DNA of 64,000 nt. It comes from Chitinophaga sp. YR573. Its GTDB lineage: Bacteria > Bacteroidota > Bacteroidia > Chitinophagales > Chitinophagaceae. A model generated the notes under the pieces. The model searched no databases, was not told where the DNA came from, and saw nothing but the letters and a program-made list of their open reading frames with translations. Below are positions 44,782 to 54,291 of the stretch, in pieces. The stretch is from assembly GCF_900110995.1 (NCBI RefSeq), contig NZ_FOJF01000001.1, forward strand, positions 4,376,803 to 4,440,802, in the 5' to 3' direction. Within the stretch, counting starts at the first letter, position 1, and every line of letters begins with the position of its first letter. The position numbers and the translations under genes are program-made.

Positions 44782-45810
44782 ATGCGTTATTATACCCGTC
44801 ATATATTGTTTGTAATCTGCTGCTTTGCGGTAATAACAGTCAATGCCCAACAGGTAAATTTTTGTGGAGAATCCGTTCCTCTGGAAAAAGAGTTTGTCTC
44901 TTACCGTTTAATGGATGTAATAAAAGGCAACTTACGTCACCGTAATTTCCTGCCTTTCCTGAAAGCAAAAACAGATATATATTTCCCCCTCATTATTCCC
45001 ATTTTACAGCAATACAATATACCTGAAGATTTTAAATACCTGCCCGTAGTAGAAAGTGGCTTTACAAATGCCACTTCTCCTGTGGGAGCCCAGGGCGTAT
45101 GGCAGTTTATGCCGGCAACAGCTGCTGCATTAGGACTGGATGTAAGTTATAATAACGATGAACGCAATCACTTACTCAAGTCTACCCACGCCGCCTGTCG
45201 TTATTTACAACAGTTACATGAACAGTTACATTCATGGACATTGGCCGCCGCTGCTTATAATGCAGGTGCGGGTAATATTTCCCGTAATGTAAAAAGACAG
45301 GGGAGTAAGGATTATTATCAGCTGATGCTGAATAGTGAAACAGCGCAATATCTCTACAAGATCATTGCCATCAAACAACTCTTCGAAAGCCCGGAACTCT
45401 ATATGCCTGGTTTCGGATATAATGTATTTGATAAGAGTACTGTTAATGGATCTGTATTCTCCTCAGCTCCCGCAGCTTCGAATAATGATTTCAAGAGCAT
45501 CCGTATCAACATGGGCAAACAAAGCAGCAGTAAAACTACCTACATCGCATATGCTGCACGGCTGCAAAGCAATATAGGCTTCCAGGATGGACAGCTGGTA
45601 AGTATCTTACTGTTAGATGATTTACAATCAAATGGAGTCTATATCAGGAAAAATACAAAATTGTCAGGAAGAGGATGGCTGGTCAGCAACCGTATTTATG
45701 TAGATTTGGGATTTGGAAACACAATAGTCTTGTGTGATAAAGGGGGAAACAAAGGAGTACCGCCTGACGTTCTCAAATCAGGCGGCGATGTCCGTTTAAA
45801 ACAAATATAA
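44782..45810 (+). CDS. MltD-like lytic transglycosylase
   Basis: Signal peptide (to VNAQ), then an SLT family 1 domain at about residues 60-220: LPVVESGFTNATSPVGAQGVWQFMP with catalytic Glu91, and AAAAYNAGAGNISRN. The C-terminal 90 residues are beta-rich and may bind peptidoglycan. Such enzymes cut glycan strands so that a secretion complex can cross the wall. Coupled to the VirB9-like gene and only 1 bp from the convergent tssF end. Confidence 0.88.
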   Translation: MRYYTRHILFVICCFAVITVNAQQVNFCGESVPLEKEFVSYRLMDVIKGNLRHRNFLPFLKAKTDIYFPLIIPILQQYNIPEDFKYLPVVESGFTNATSPVGAQGVWQFMPATAAALGLDVSYNNDERNHLLKSTHAACRYLQQLHEQLHSWTLAAAAYNAGAGNISRNVKRQGSKDYYQLMLNSETAQYLYKIIAIKQLFESPELYMPGFGYNVFDKSTVNGSVFSSAPAASNNDFKSIRINMGKQSSSKTTYIAYAARLQSNIGFQDGQLVSILLLDDLQSNGVYIRKNTKLSGRGWLVSNRIYVDLGFGNTIVLCDKGGNKGVPPDVLKSGGDVRLKQI

Positions 45811-45811
45811 T

Positions 45812-47644
45812 TTACATCAGCACTTCATTCATAAATATCCTGTAAGGATAATTATTCGCAGAGTGCTCCTGCAACTGTGTTAACAACTCATCTTTCAGAT
45901 AAACAAGATTTCCCGCGGCATAATGTTCCGCCGGCTTTGACAGCAGGATCTTAATATCCATTGTTCTGCTATAGCCTTCCGTAGAACCCTGCTTCACTGT
46001 TACACCTTTTGATATAGCTACCTCACGCACTTCTTTACCCAACACAGCCCTGCACAATGCTTTAATATCTTCCGGTGTCACCACCCGGTTACGACTTAAC
46101 AAATGATACCGGTAAAGATTGATCTTCTCATCTATATTCAACCTGTCTTTTCCTCCCTGGGTATTCGACAACAGGGTGATAGTACCCGGTTTTACCTGTA
46201 TACTGCCATACTCCTGCAAATGACTACCCATGCGGATGTTATTTGCAATACTACCATTGGTTGTATAAAACTCTAAGAACAGATAGTCTGCATTCTCCCT
46301 TGGCTTGATCATCAGGTAAGGAATGTTCCCCCTGTTGGTACCGGGCTGCAACTGTTCTTCCAGAGAAGCAATTAACTGGTGTAACTCCCGCATTCTGCTG
46401 GCCACATAATCATTCCGCACTTCTTCAAACATTGCACTCTCATCCCTGATGACCTCTATCAGGTATGCAATGATCTCCTTGGCTTCCCTGGAATCAAACC
46501 TGCCTATTCCACTGCTACGGATCACCAGTTCTCCTTCCTGCATTTCTCCGGCCGTAGTAAAGTTCCTTACATGGTAGTCAAATCCACTGGTATCATACAC
46601 CCGCTTCACATCAAAATAAATATCCGCAGTATGCAGGGGCATAATGTTGAGGTACTTATTCAGACGTTGCGACTGCTCATTCACCTTTTTGTTAATCACC
46701 GGAAAACAGTTAATCGAACAAAACAGGTCTTCTAAAAGAGAATGACGGATAGTCTCCGGGAATTCCACCCGTATCCAGCAGATCTCATTATTATAAGGGG
46801 CAAAGCTATTCCCGAATATCTGCTGCAAAGTAGCCGGTGCCGGTTGCTGAGGCGGTAAGCCTATACTGCTGGTGACTGTTAAAAAGTGCCGGCGAAAACG
46901 CTGTAATACCTGCTGGCTATACTTGCTGTTCGTATCAAAAGCCGGCTGCATAATCGCATCCAGGTCTTCTTCCGCAGAAGCACGGCTATGACTGTACCCG
47001 CTTTTAAAAGTGAGTTCAGTATTACCTATAAAAACGTGGGACAAAGGCAGATAGTAATAAAACATCTCCTGCTGATGCACATTCCTCAGATCAAAAAACA
47101 AAGACAATCCTTCCAGAGAAGAAGGTGTGCCTTCCATATTCAGCCCCAGCCACAAATGATTCGGTGGGGTATTTGTTTGCAAAGTCCCCTGTAACACCTG
47201 TTCCTTAAACCACTGCTCTTTGCTTTCATAGAGTTTATTCCCTATTGCCATATACTTCACCTGCCCGCGGAACAACTTATGCTGCGCCACTGGCATGAAA
47301 AACAAATCCTGACTGTTAAACCCGTTCCTTAGTGTATAAAAAAACTGGTGATCAGGTGTAAGCGTAGTCGTTGTTTCATTACTGCTGGCATGCAGGATGC
47401 CATACGCAGGCTGACTGCTGGTAATAGGCTCCGGCATCATGATCTGCGCCAGTCTTTCCACCAGTCGTGCATGTGATACGTCCACTTCCCCGGAAATCTT
47501 TTCCAGCTCACTCGCACAAGCCTCTAAGAGCAACTGTACGATAGGGTCAAAAGATGTTTCTACTTCAGCATCCGGGTATCCCCATAATCTGGCAGCAGTT
47601 TTCAGCATCCGGTCTTTTATTCTTTCTTTTTGTTCTTTCGCCAT
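45812..47644 (-). CDS. tssF: T6SS baseplate protein TssF
   Basis: 610 residues of the TssF/VasA family. The start region DPIVQLLLEACASELEKISGEVDVSHARLVERLAQIMMPEPITSSQPAYGIL is characteristic. TssF builds the baseplate wedge with TssE and TssG. It follows tssE by 10 bp in the minus block. Confidence 0.92.
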   Translation of the reverse strand: MAKEQKERIKDRMLKTAARLWGYPDAEVETSFDPIVQLLLEACASELEKISGEVDVSHARLVERLAQIMMPEPITSSQPAYGILHASSNETTTTLTPDHQFFYTLRNGFNSQDLFFMPVAQHKLFRGQVKYMAIGNKLYESKEQWFKEQVLQGTLQTNTPPNHLWLGLNMEGTPSSLEGLSLFFDLRNVHQQEMFYYYLPLSHVFIGNTELTFKSGYSHSRASAEEDLDAIMQPAFDTNSKYSQQVLQRFRRHFLTVTSSIGLPPQQPAPATLQQIFGNSFAPYNNEICWIRVEFPETIRHSLLEDLFCSINCFPVINKKVNEQSQRLNKYLNIMPLHTADIYFDVKRVYDTSGFDYHVRNFTTAGEMQEGELVIRSSGIGRFDSREAKEIIAYLIEVIRDESAMFEEVRNDYVASRMRELHQLIASLEEQLQPGTNRGNIPYLMIKPRENADYLFLEFYTTNGSIANNIRMGSHLQEYGSIQVKPGTITLLSNTQGGKDRLNIDEKINLYRYHLLSRNRVVTPEDIKALCRAVLGKEVREVAISKGVTVKQGSTEGYSRTMDIKILLSKPAEHYAAGNLVYLKDELLTQLQEHSANNYPYRIFMNEVLM

Positions 47645-47654
47645 GACAATAAGT

Positions 47655-48089
47655 TTAATCGTAAGACAACGGGCTTACATAAAAGAAACTATTATAGTGA
47701 AAAGGGGTTTTATTCCGTGCCAGTACACCCGTTACTGTTACTCTTATTTTCTTCTTCACTTTGCGGGAAGTGGCTGAAGGAAATTCTTCCTGGCTCACCA
47801 TGGCAACTACTCTTATCTGTGATAATCTTTTCTCATATCGTATAATAGAGGCTTTGATAGCCAGCTCTACAGACTCTTTCACTTCGTTATTGGAAGCGCG
47901 GATATCAAAATCAGAATCCCAGAGCTGACAGCCATATTGAGGATCATCTTTATTCTCACCCAGTACGGTAGTAATGAGCAATTGTATATGCTGGGCCACA
48001 GACTCTTCCAGGTTGCAATCAGGAAGGTCCTTCTTTTGCAGCATGCGGGAAAAGTCCAGTGGCAGTTTATAATATTGTTTCATGATCAT
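47655..48089 (-). CDS. tssE: T6SS baseplate protein TssE (gp25-like)
   Basis: 144 residues, GPW/gp25 family: SVAQHIQLLITTVLGENKDDPQYGCQLWDSDFD, then SVELAIKASIIRYEKRLSQIRV. It nucleates the sheath on the baseplate. Its start overlaps the end of the PKD gene by one base. Confidence 0.88.
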   Translation of the reverse strand: MIMKQYYKLPLDFSRMLQKKDLPDCNLEESVAQHIQLLITTVLGENKDDPQYGCQLWDSDFDIRASNNEVKESVELAIKASIIRYEKRLSQIRVVAMVSQEEFPSATSRKVKKKIRVTVTGVLARNKTPFHYNSFFYVSPLSYD

Positions 48090-49186
48090 TAGAATATACC
48101 CAGGAATTTCTTATCATATCTGATACGGATCTCTTTCACACAACCATTCTGATCTTTGATCAGGTTCACCAGCTCTATTTTAAAGCGTTTCTTACCACGG
48201 ATGCGGGAGCAGAAATGAGAGAACGAGTCGGTATCCTTATCATTCAGTAATACATTTGCGTTAAGGTTATTACAGAGGAAAGGAGAGAAGTCGCCCGCAC
48301 TCTTTTGCTTATCTATCACCTGGGCCAGCATAAACTTAAACTCATCATCCGAAATAGACGGCGTTTTAGGCTTTTCCGGCACTGGTTGTGCCGCAGCAGC
48401 ATTATCTGCCGGTTTCGGCTCTTCAGGGAAAGGCATGGGTTCAAAATGCTCATTACGGCGTGCTGGCTGTGAAGCAAACACCTGTATGTGTTTTGTCACC
48501 ATCTTGCTGGTATCCCCGTTCACGATCAGGGTTAAAATGCGTTCACCTGGTGAGGAGAATGTATACACAACTGATTTTCCGCTATGCGTTTCAGCGCCGT
48601 TCTGCAACAAACGCCATTGCCATTTGGTAGCATTGGAAGAATGGTTGGTAAAGGTCACAGGGCGTCCTGCAAGCGTTTCAGAAGGGCCTTCTATCACAGG
48701 GAACAGGTCGGATGATGGAAGAGGAACATTGTCCTGAATAGCGTTCACCACTACCACTTCCTGATGCCAGCTGCACTTTCCGCCCCGCACAGTTACCGTG
48801 TAACTGCCTGCTTTATTAAAAGCGTGGTATACCTGCAAACCCTGTGCCTGGTCGGTAGAATCACCAAAATCCCAGGAAATGTCTGCACGGGTTTTACCGG
48901 TATTGTCTGCTTTGAAAGTAATCACCTCACCGGTGGTAAATGAATTGTGTTTTTTTGCATTCTGCTGGCTGGACAGTAATATGCTGCCCTTGCTGCAATC
49001 TTCCTTGCCGGAAACCTGGAAGGCCAGTATGACAATACTGATTGCCAGTAAAGAAAGGAACGTATACAGTACCATTGGGTCGATATGGCTTGTAATCTTA
49101 CGAAATGGTGTGTACGTACTCACTTTTCGCTCGTTTGTTGACTTGCGTGGGGTCATGGGTTCTTTGGGTTTTTCGTATTTATGCAA
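48089..49186 (-). CDS. Inner-membrane-anchored PKD-domain protein of the T6SS locus
   Basis: 365 residues. A basic cytoplasmic N-terminus (1-36), one membrane helix (about 38-57), then a periplasmic part with a classical PKD domain (GEVITFKADNTGKTRADISWDFGDSTDQ, YHAFNKAGSYTVTVRGG), a second PKD-like sandwich (GRPVTFTNHSSNATKWQWRL, YTFSSPGERILTLIVNG), a Pro-rich linker and a C-terminal mixed domain (DDEFKFMLAQVIDKQK). It is the first gene of the minus structural block. It may be one of the Bacteroidota-specific envelope components (TssN-R series), but I cannot match it to a name. Confidence 0.7.
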   Translation of the reverse strand: MHKYEKPKEPMTPRKSTNERKVSTYTPFRKITSHIDPMVLYTFLSLLAISIVILAFQVSGKEDCSKGSILLSSQQNAKKHNSFTTGEVITFKADNTGKTRADISWDFGDSTDQAQGLQVYHAFNKAGSYTVTVRGGKCSWHQEVVVVNAIQDNVPLPSSDLFPVIEGPSETLAGRPVTFTNHSSNATKWQWRLLQNGAETHSGKSVVYTFSSPGERILTLIVNGDTSKMVTKHIQVFASQPARRNEHFEPMPFPEEPKPADNAAAAQPVPEKPKTPSISDDEFKFMLAQVIDKQKSAGDFSPFLCNNLNANVLLNDKDTDSFSHFCSRIRGKKRFKIELVNLIKDQNGCVKEIRIRYDKKFLGIF

Positions 49187-49306
49187 TTTTAAATATTTTT
49201 TTAGATAAATTGCTAAACAACCTACATTCGCTATTGAAATTTTAACATTTGAAAAGCGGAATGTGACCCAGAACCCAAAGTGAGGAAAACCTAAATTAAC
49301 CAGTTG

Positions 49307-50263
49307 ATGTTAAATAATGCCCAAAAAGCCAATGTGCTGGAAGAAGTGATAGACCATATCAGGCGCTTACATTACGATGTACGTGCAGAAGTCGTTGTAG
49401 GTGAACTACTGGATAATCATGTGCAGGAAGATGAAGTGGCGGTACAAATGCAGAACGTTTTTACACGTGCTTTTAATAAAGATATTTTAGATGCACAATT
49501 GGATGATTCACAACCCTATCATCCCTTTATTACATTAACATTATCCCGCGATGGGATTTATGACCGTCTTCCCGAAGGACTTTTCCATGAGTTTACACCG
49601 CAGAAACAACAGCGTGCTGTCAGCGACATGGTGGCCAATTATAAAAAACAGCAGAAGGAACAACAGGAAGCACGCAAGTTTTTCCGCCCCATAGAACATG
49701 AGTTTTTTTTACAACGTGTATTCCTGGAACAACGCGAAAAACACTTGCTGTTTGATGCTTTCGGGAAAGATGCTGATCAGCTTTTCCTGTCCTTCTGGGG
49801 TATCCCCACCGGCTTGCCTTCCACAGGTGTGAACAGGCTGGTAAAACTATTACCGTATATTCATCGTATAGCAGGTAACCTGCCACTCGTTCAATTATAC
49901 TTACAAGCTATTCTGGATGAACCCGTTCGTGTCACAGCAGAAAACGGTTCAAGCGCTGTACCGGCAGGTATACAGACCGGACTGGGAGAATGCCGTCTTG
50001 GAATAGATACCATGACAGGCAATCTTTTCTACACGGATATGCCCCGTGTAAAAGTAACAATAGGTCCCCTGCAACAGCGGCGTATATACGATTTCCTGCC
50101 CTGGCAACCTTATGGTAAATTACTGGAAGTATGCCTGGGCTTTCTGTTGCCTGCAGATGTGGAAGTGGAAACAGTGCTGGAACCCCATCCCGAAGAGAAA
50201 AAAATAGTAGTGGCTGATAACCAGCCTAAAGAAGGCATTATGGGCTACAATTTTTATCTATAG
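49307..50263 (+). CDS. tssG: T6SS baseplate protein TssG
   Basis: 318 residues from the ATG at 49307 (an in-frame TTG sits just before it). TssG-like features are FWGIPTGLPSTGVNRLVKLLPYIHRIAGN, LGECRLGIDTMTG, RVKVTIGPLQQRRIYDFLP and LLEVCLGFLLPADVEVE. TssG with two TssF makes the wedge. It begins the plus block tssG-tssN-tssK-tssO, divergent from the PKD gene. Confidence 0.8.
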   Translation: MLNNAQKANVLEEVIDHIRRLHYDVRAEVVVGELLDNHVQEDEVAVQMQNVFTRAFNKDILDAQLDDSQPYHPFITLTLSRDGIYDRLPEGLFHEFTPQKQQRAVSDMVANYKKQQKEQQEARKFFRPIEHEFFLQRVFLEQREKHLLFDAFGKDADQLFLSFWGIPTGLPSTGVNRLVKLLPYIHRIAGNLPLVQLYLQAILDEPVRVTAENGSSAVPAGIQTGLGECRLGIDTMTGNLFYTDMPRVKVTIGPLQQRRIYDFLPWQPYGKLLEVCLGFLLPADVEVETVLEPHPEEKKIVVADNQPKEGIMGYNFYL

Positions 50264-50320
50264 GCATTAAATGGAACTATTTTTGCATTTAAACCATACT
50301 TAACCCTACTTTGAATAACT

Positions 50321-51175
50321 ATGATGATCAGAGGTAAAATCTACTTTGTACTGGCACTGGTGATCGCTATCGGCGCATTGATAGTGGGACTGCTGGGACG
50401 TTATATTAAAAACTTTACGTTATATAAGAAAAAGGCATTGTGGTATCTCGCAGGTATGACCCTTGCATATGCCGTGATCAGTTCCATTCCTTTTCTTTTT
50501 ACACACCAGAACCTGATGAACCAATACTTGTTTTACCAGGTGTGGTTCATGGGGCTTGGAGTAGTACATTGTCATCTCATGTACACTCATTTCTGGGCAA
50601 ATGAAAACACGCTTGGCTCCGAACTGGCCTTTATTATAGCCATCTGGTTATTTGGTGGTATAGGATTCGTGCTGGTGCAATACCTCTTCACACAGGGAGA
50701 TTTTCTCTATTACCCCATGCTCACCTGCCTGTTAGTTTTTGCATTGCCCACATTTGTATACAAGACTTTCGAAAGGATGATGGCCATACCGGTGAAGCTC
50801 CATAAATGGTGGCAATACCCCGCTTACCAGGATCAGCCGGAAGTGAATGAAGATGATATGCGGGATATCATCGTAGTAGGTTTTGAACTGGAAAAGAAAA
50901 GTGCGGATGAAGACCGTACTTATTTCAGGGCACGTACTCCTATCAAGATGGACCTGGGAGACCTGTTCTATCATTTTGTAGCAGACTACAACGACAAATA
51001 CCCGAATACACCTATTGATATCATGGATGCCAACGGACAGCCCTATGGCTGGGTATTCCACCTCAAATCCAGATGGCTGGGTATAGCCAGCACACTGGAC
51101 CCTGAAAAACCGGTATTCATGAATGGTATGAGGGAGAACAGCGTCATCATATGCAGCAGAGTAGTAATCAATTAA
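50321..51175 (+). CDS. tssN: T6SS membrane component TssN
   Basis: 284 residues with five predicted membrane helices in the first 150 (about 7-27, 39-60, then FYQVWFMGLGVVHCHLMYT, LAFIIAIWLFGGIGFVLV, YYPMLTCLLVFALPTFVY) and a cytoplasmic domain (EDDMRDIIVVGFELEKK, FVADYNDKYPNTPIDIMDANG). This fits TssN, a component specific to Bacteroidota T6SS that replaces the TssJLM complex. A TTTG (50282-50285) and CTACTTTG (50306-50313) pair upstream is a possible promoter. Confidence 0.8.
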   Translation: MMIRGKIYFVLALVIAIGALIVGLLGRYIKNFTLYKKKALWYLAGMTLAYAVISSIPFLFTHQNLMNQYLFYQVWFMGLGVVHCHLMYTHFWANENTLGSELAFIIAIWLFGGIGFVLVQYLFTQGDFLYYPMLTCLLVFALPTFVYKTFERMMAIPVKLHKWWQYPAYQDQPEVNEDDMRDIIVVGFELEKKSADEDRTYFRARTPIKMDLGDLFYHFVADYNDKYPNTPIDIMDANGQPYGWVFHLKSRWLGIASTLDPEKPVFMNGMRENSVIICSRVVIN

Positions 51176-51185
51176 ATATTTAAAA

Positions 51186-52361
51186 ATGGCAGAGCCGCTT
51201 AAACATTTCCCCGTTAACTGGGTAGATGGCATGAAAATAAAAAAGCAGCATTTTATCGATACAGAAAATGCAATGCTGGATCAGATAAGAGATGCTATTT
51301 CCGGCGGGTTGCATGCACAGAACTATGGACTGTTACCGGCAAAGGCAGAAAGCAAAGAATCTTTGCGTTGCTGGTTCATCGCAGATAATCAGCAGCAATG
51401 GCGTATCAAATTAACGGAATGCCGTGCTGTAACGCCCGGTGGTGCCCGCATTGAAATACCTGAACATACCGTTCATTCATTGAAATATGCAACCACTTTT
51501 CCCGAAGCAGTATATAACTGGGACCCTCAGCATACAGAAAACGTATATTATATCCTGATACAGGTAAACCCCTTTAACAGGCAACCCAGCGGAGAACCTT
51601 TACTCACGGAAGATCCGCCAAGATTGCCATACGCTACGCCGGAATACAATTTATACGTAGCACCTGTATCACAGTTGCCAAACGGACAACTGGGCAGTTA
51701 CCAGATGGTGCTGGGCCGTATCTCTATCATTGATGGGCGTCCGCAGCTGGATGATGATTACATTCCACCCTGTTCAATGGTGTCCTCACATCCTGCATTG
51801 ACGGACCTGCACCAGGAACTGGATCAGTTCCTCGGACAACTGGAATTGTATGGTGTGAACATCGTACAGAAAATATATGCACGTAATCAGAACAACGACC
51901 TTGCACAGGTAGTGTTATACATTACAGAAAGAATTACGCAGTACCTCAGTACACGCATCTCACAGTTCCGCTGGCTGGGTCTTTATCAGTCGCCTGCTGC
52001 TATGCTGGAAGTAGTGGCCGGACTGGCACGCACCATGAAGAATGCCATCGATCAGAGAGCGAGTGCCGGTAAAGAAGAACTGCTGAATTATTTATCAGAA
52101 TGGTGTGAACTGAGACAGGGAGAACTGGAAACACTGATGGTAAACTGCGCCAATATCCGCTATAAACATATTGATGTAAGAGAATGCCTGCAACCTATGA
52201 TACCGTTTGTACGTGCAATGAATAAGCTGTTTGAAAGCCTGAGCAGACTGGATTACATCGGTCGTAAAATGGATAGCGGAATATTTGTAAAAGAAGAATC
52301 TGCAGAAGATGCTGAATATATACGTAAGCATAAAACCAAACGCTGGTTCTTCACAGATTAA
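51186..52361 (+). CDS. tssK: T6SS baseplate adaptor TssK
   Basis: 391 residues, TssK/VasE: the N-terminal motif NWVDGMKIKKQHFIDTENAM (W-x-DGM-x5-HF), a beta shoulder domain (YYILIQVNPFNRQPSGEP, PEYNLYVAP) and a helical neck/head. TssK links the baseplate to the membrane complex. Ten bp after tssN. Confidence 0.92.
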   Translation: MAEPLKHFPVNWVDGMKIKKQHFIDTENAMLDQIRDAISGGLHAQNYGLLPAKAESKESLRCWFIADNQQQWRIKLTECRAVTPGGARIEIPEHTVHSLKYATTFPEAVYNWDPQHTENVYYILIQVNPFNRQPSGEPLLTEDPPRLPYATPEYNLYVAPVSQLPNGQLGSYQMVLGRISIIDGRPQLDDDYIPPCSMVSSHPALTDLHQELDQFLGQLELYGVNIVQKIYARNQNNDLAQVVLYITERITQYLSTRISQFRWLGLYQSPAAMLEVVAGLARTMKNAIDQRASAGKEELLNYLSEWCELRQGELETLMVNCANIRYKHIDVRECLQPMIPFVRAMNKLFESLSRLDYIGRKMDSGIFVKEESAEDAEYIRKHKTKRWFFTD

Positions 52362-52394
52362 CTCAATATATTAATTTAACAACACGATAAATAC

Positions 52395-52907
52395 ATGCGC
52401 GTACTTAATAAACGTGAGAGGACCTCTGCATTCTTATGGTTCCTGTTATTTTTTGTCACCACAGTGGGCCTTTTCGTACTGGCTATCTTCTTTAATTTCC
52501 AGGTGCCTGCCAGGGAGAATGCAGAACTGCGCAAACAGTTGAGCACATTCCGTCAGGAACAGGCTTTCCAGGCCGATTTTCTGCAAAAGCTGGAGAAGGT
52601 AAGGAACAACCTCGATTCTATAAATTTGCCTAATCAGAATGCGAATTACATAGATCAGGTGATTGCACAGGACCTCGTAAACATGCGTAATTCTATCCCT
52701 AAAGATGTGGTAAGCCATTATGGACTATATGCAAACATCATTCAGAATTGTCTGTTGTTGCAACAAAGCAAACAGCAGTTACGTGGTTTGCAGAATGCAC
52801 AGCAAACTATTGCAGAGTTGAAAGAAAAGATCAATGATATCAATAAGGAATTGGAAAATGCGAGAAACGAACTTGACTATAACAGACAACTCATGCGATC
52901 TCGCTAA
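52395..52907 (+). CDS. tssO: T6SS component TssO
   Basis: 170 residues: a short basic N-terminus, one membrane helix (about 13-34, FLWFLLFFVTTVGLFVLAIFF), then a periplasmic domain with coiled-coil ends (NAELRKQLSTFRQEQ; TIAELKEKINDINKELENARNEL). The size, topology and place after tssK fit TssO of Bacteroidota T6SS. Confidence 0.75.
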   Translation: MRVLNKRERTSAFLWFLLFFVTTVGLFVLAIFFNFQVPARENAELRKQLSTFRQEQAFQADFLQKLEKVRNNLDSINLPNQNANYIDQVIAQDLVNMRNSIPKDVVSHYGLYANIIQNCLLLQQSKQQLRGLQNAQQTIAELKEKINDINKELENARNELDYNRQLMRSR

Positions 52908-53029
52908 AGATGAATTACTTATGAGGGCCAATGGCTGCAACCCCGGCTGCTGGCCCTTATTCATATTAAAAAATAAACGAATTATATTAATATTCATGTG
53001 TTAAAGTCTGCATTTACCCCATTGTTAAC

Positions 53030-53061
53030 CTTGTCCATACAGGATATTTATTTTATTTTTG
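53030..53061 (+). promoter_or_regulatory. Predicted strong promoter of hcp1
   Basis: CTTG (53030-53033), 20 nt, TATTTTTG (53054-53061), an exact TAnnTTTG -7 box. A 75-base leader follows before the ATG at 53137. A separate promoter fits the high demand for Hcp. Confidence 0.6.
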
Positions 53062-53136
53062 AAGCATATAAATAAATAGATAAATAAATACCTCGTTGAC
53101 TATTATTTTTTATTGTAAACCTTAAACATTTAACCC

Positions 53137-53526
53137 ATGTCTTTCAAATCAGTGTTTGAAGTAGCTGGCAAAAAATTAAACGTAAAACATTGCAGCTACG
53201 ACCTCACCCAGGAAGTTGATGCTACAGGCCGTCCATCTGCCATAACCCGTGGAGGCCGCATCCGTTTAGTTGTCGAATCAACTGGTGAAACTGATCTTTT
53301 TGAGTGGATGGTGAACAGCTTTGAACGCAAAGATGGCACCGTTACTTTCTACAAAAGAGACACAGACGCAGTGTCGAAAAAGCTTTCTTTTAAAGAAGGT
53401 TATCTGGTAAAGTTTGAAGAGTCTTTTGACGCTGACAATCAGAATCCGATGACTGTTGCTTTCACCATTTCTGCCCGTGAATTAAGTATGGGCAACGCAA
53501 CCCATGTTAATGAATGGGTTAAGTAA
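53137..53526 (+). CDS. tssD: T6SS tube protein Hcp (TssD), main copy
   Basis: 129 residues, Bacteroidota Hcp: MSFKSVFEVAGKKLNVKHCSYDLTQEVD, RGGRIRLVVESTGETDLFEWMVNS, KKLSFKEGYLVKFEESFD, FTISARELSMG. Hexameric rings form the inner tube. It has its own promoter and a strong terminator, so it is a single-gene transcript. Confidence 0.93.
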   Translation: MSFKSVFEVAGKKLNVKHCSYDLTQEVDATGRPSAITRGGRIRLVVESTGETDLFEWMVNSFERKDGTVTFYKRDTDAVSKKLSFKEGYLVKFEESFDADNQNPMTVAFTISARELSMGNATHVNEWVK

Positions 53527-53556
53527 TGGTATGATTTGTTAATCAAAATTATGCCT

Positions 53557-53588
53557 AAAAAAACCCGGACGATTTGTCCGGGTTTTTT
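53557..53588. terminator. Bidirectional terminator after hcp1
   Basis: AAAAAAACCCGGAC (53557-53570), GATTT loop, GTCCGGGTTTTTT (53576-53588). It lies between convergent hcp1 (+) and the YceI gene (-). Confidence 0.92.
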
Positions 53589-53611
53589 ATATTTACTCGA
53601 ATAAGTAGTTA

Positions 53612-54142
53612 TTAGTTTACTGGTACAGATACTTCCAGTTTTATTATATCATCTACCTTTCCACCTGGGCTGCCAATGCCAAAGTCAGTGCGGTTTACAT
53701 CAAATTTTCCACTAAACGTACCACCGTTTCCGTTCTTTACAAATGTAAAAGGAATACTGAAGTCTTTTTTCACACCATGCATTTCAAGTGTTCCTTTCGC
53801 CGTATAACCAGTACCGGATTTTACAATCTCTTTGGATACAAATTTAATCTCAGGGTATTTCTTTGCATCAAACCAGTTACCACCTTTTGCATGTGTATTC
53901 TTCAATCCATTTCCTGTATTGATAGAAGTAACATCAATCGTAACATTAAACTTTGAAGCAGCTAGATTTTTTTCATCAAAAGAAATATCTCCTTTTAATG
54001 TTCTGAATATTCCGGATGCGCCGGATGCAGAAAACTTAACAGAATAACCATCAGCTATTTTGTAATCCTGTGCAGGAAGAAAAGTAAATGCTGATGCAAT
54101 GACAATCAATAATGCCGCTATCGGATAAAGGGCTTTTTTCAT
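53612..54142 (-). CDS. YceI-family periplasmic lipid-binding protein
   Basis: Signal peptide (MKKALYPIAALLIVIASAF) from the ATG at 54142; upstream starts are rejected. YceI-type lipocalin-like features are YKIADGYSVKFSASGASGIFRTLKGDISFDEKNL, NTGNGLKNTHAKGGNWFDAKKYPEIKF, GTLEMHGVKKDFSIPF and FDVNRTDFGIG. Members bind isoprenoids. Confidence 0.93.
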   Translation of the reverse strand: MKKALYPIAALLIVIASAFTFLPAQDYKIADGYSVKFSASGASGIFRTLKGDISFDEKNLAASKFNVTIDVTSINTGNGLKNTHAKGGNWFDAKKYPEIKFVSKEIVKSGTGYTAKGTLEMHGVKKDFSIPFTFVKNGNGGTFSGKFDVNRTDFGIGSPGGKVDDIIKLEVSVPVN

Positions 54143-54291
54143 TAGTACTCTTTTTAGATTCGAAACAAATGTATTCGTTATACATCTTGACTGCAAAAAT
54201 GATACCTATAAATAATTGTTAATACCGGAACCTAACATATGTTAGTCCGGCGCATATGTATAAACCGGAACTTTGTATAAACAAAAACAAA

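Noticed and set aside
52921-52960. Terminator after tssO (AGGGCCA / TGGCCCT)
   Set aside because: Only a 7-8 bp stem with a 20-base loop and no clean T-run; too weak to list as a feature.
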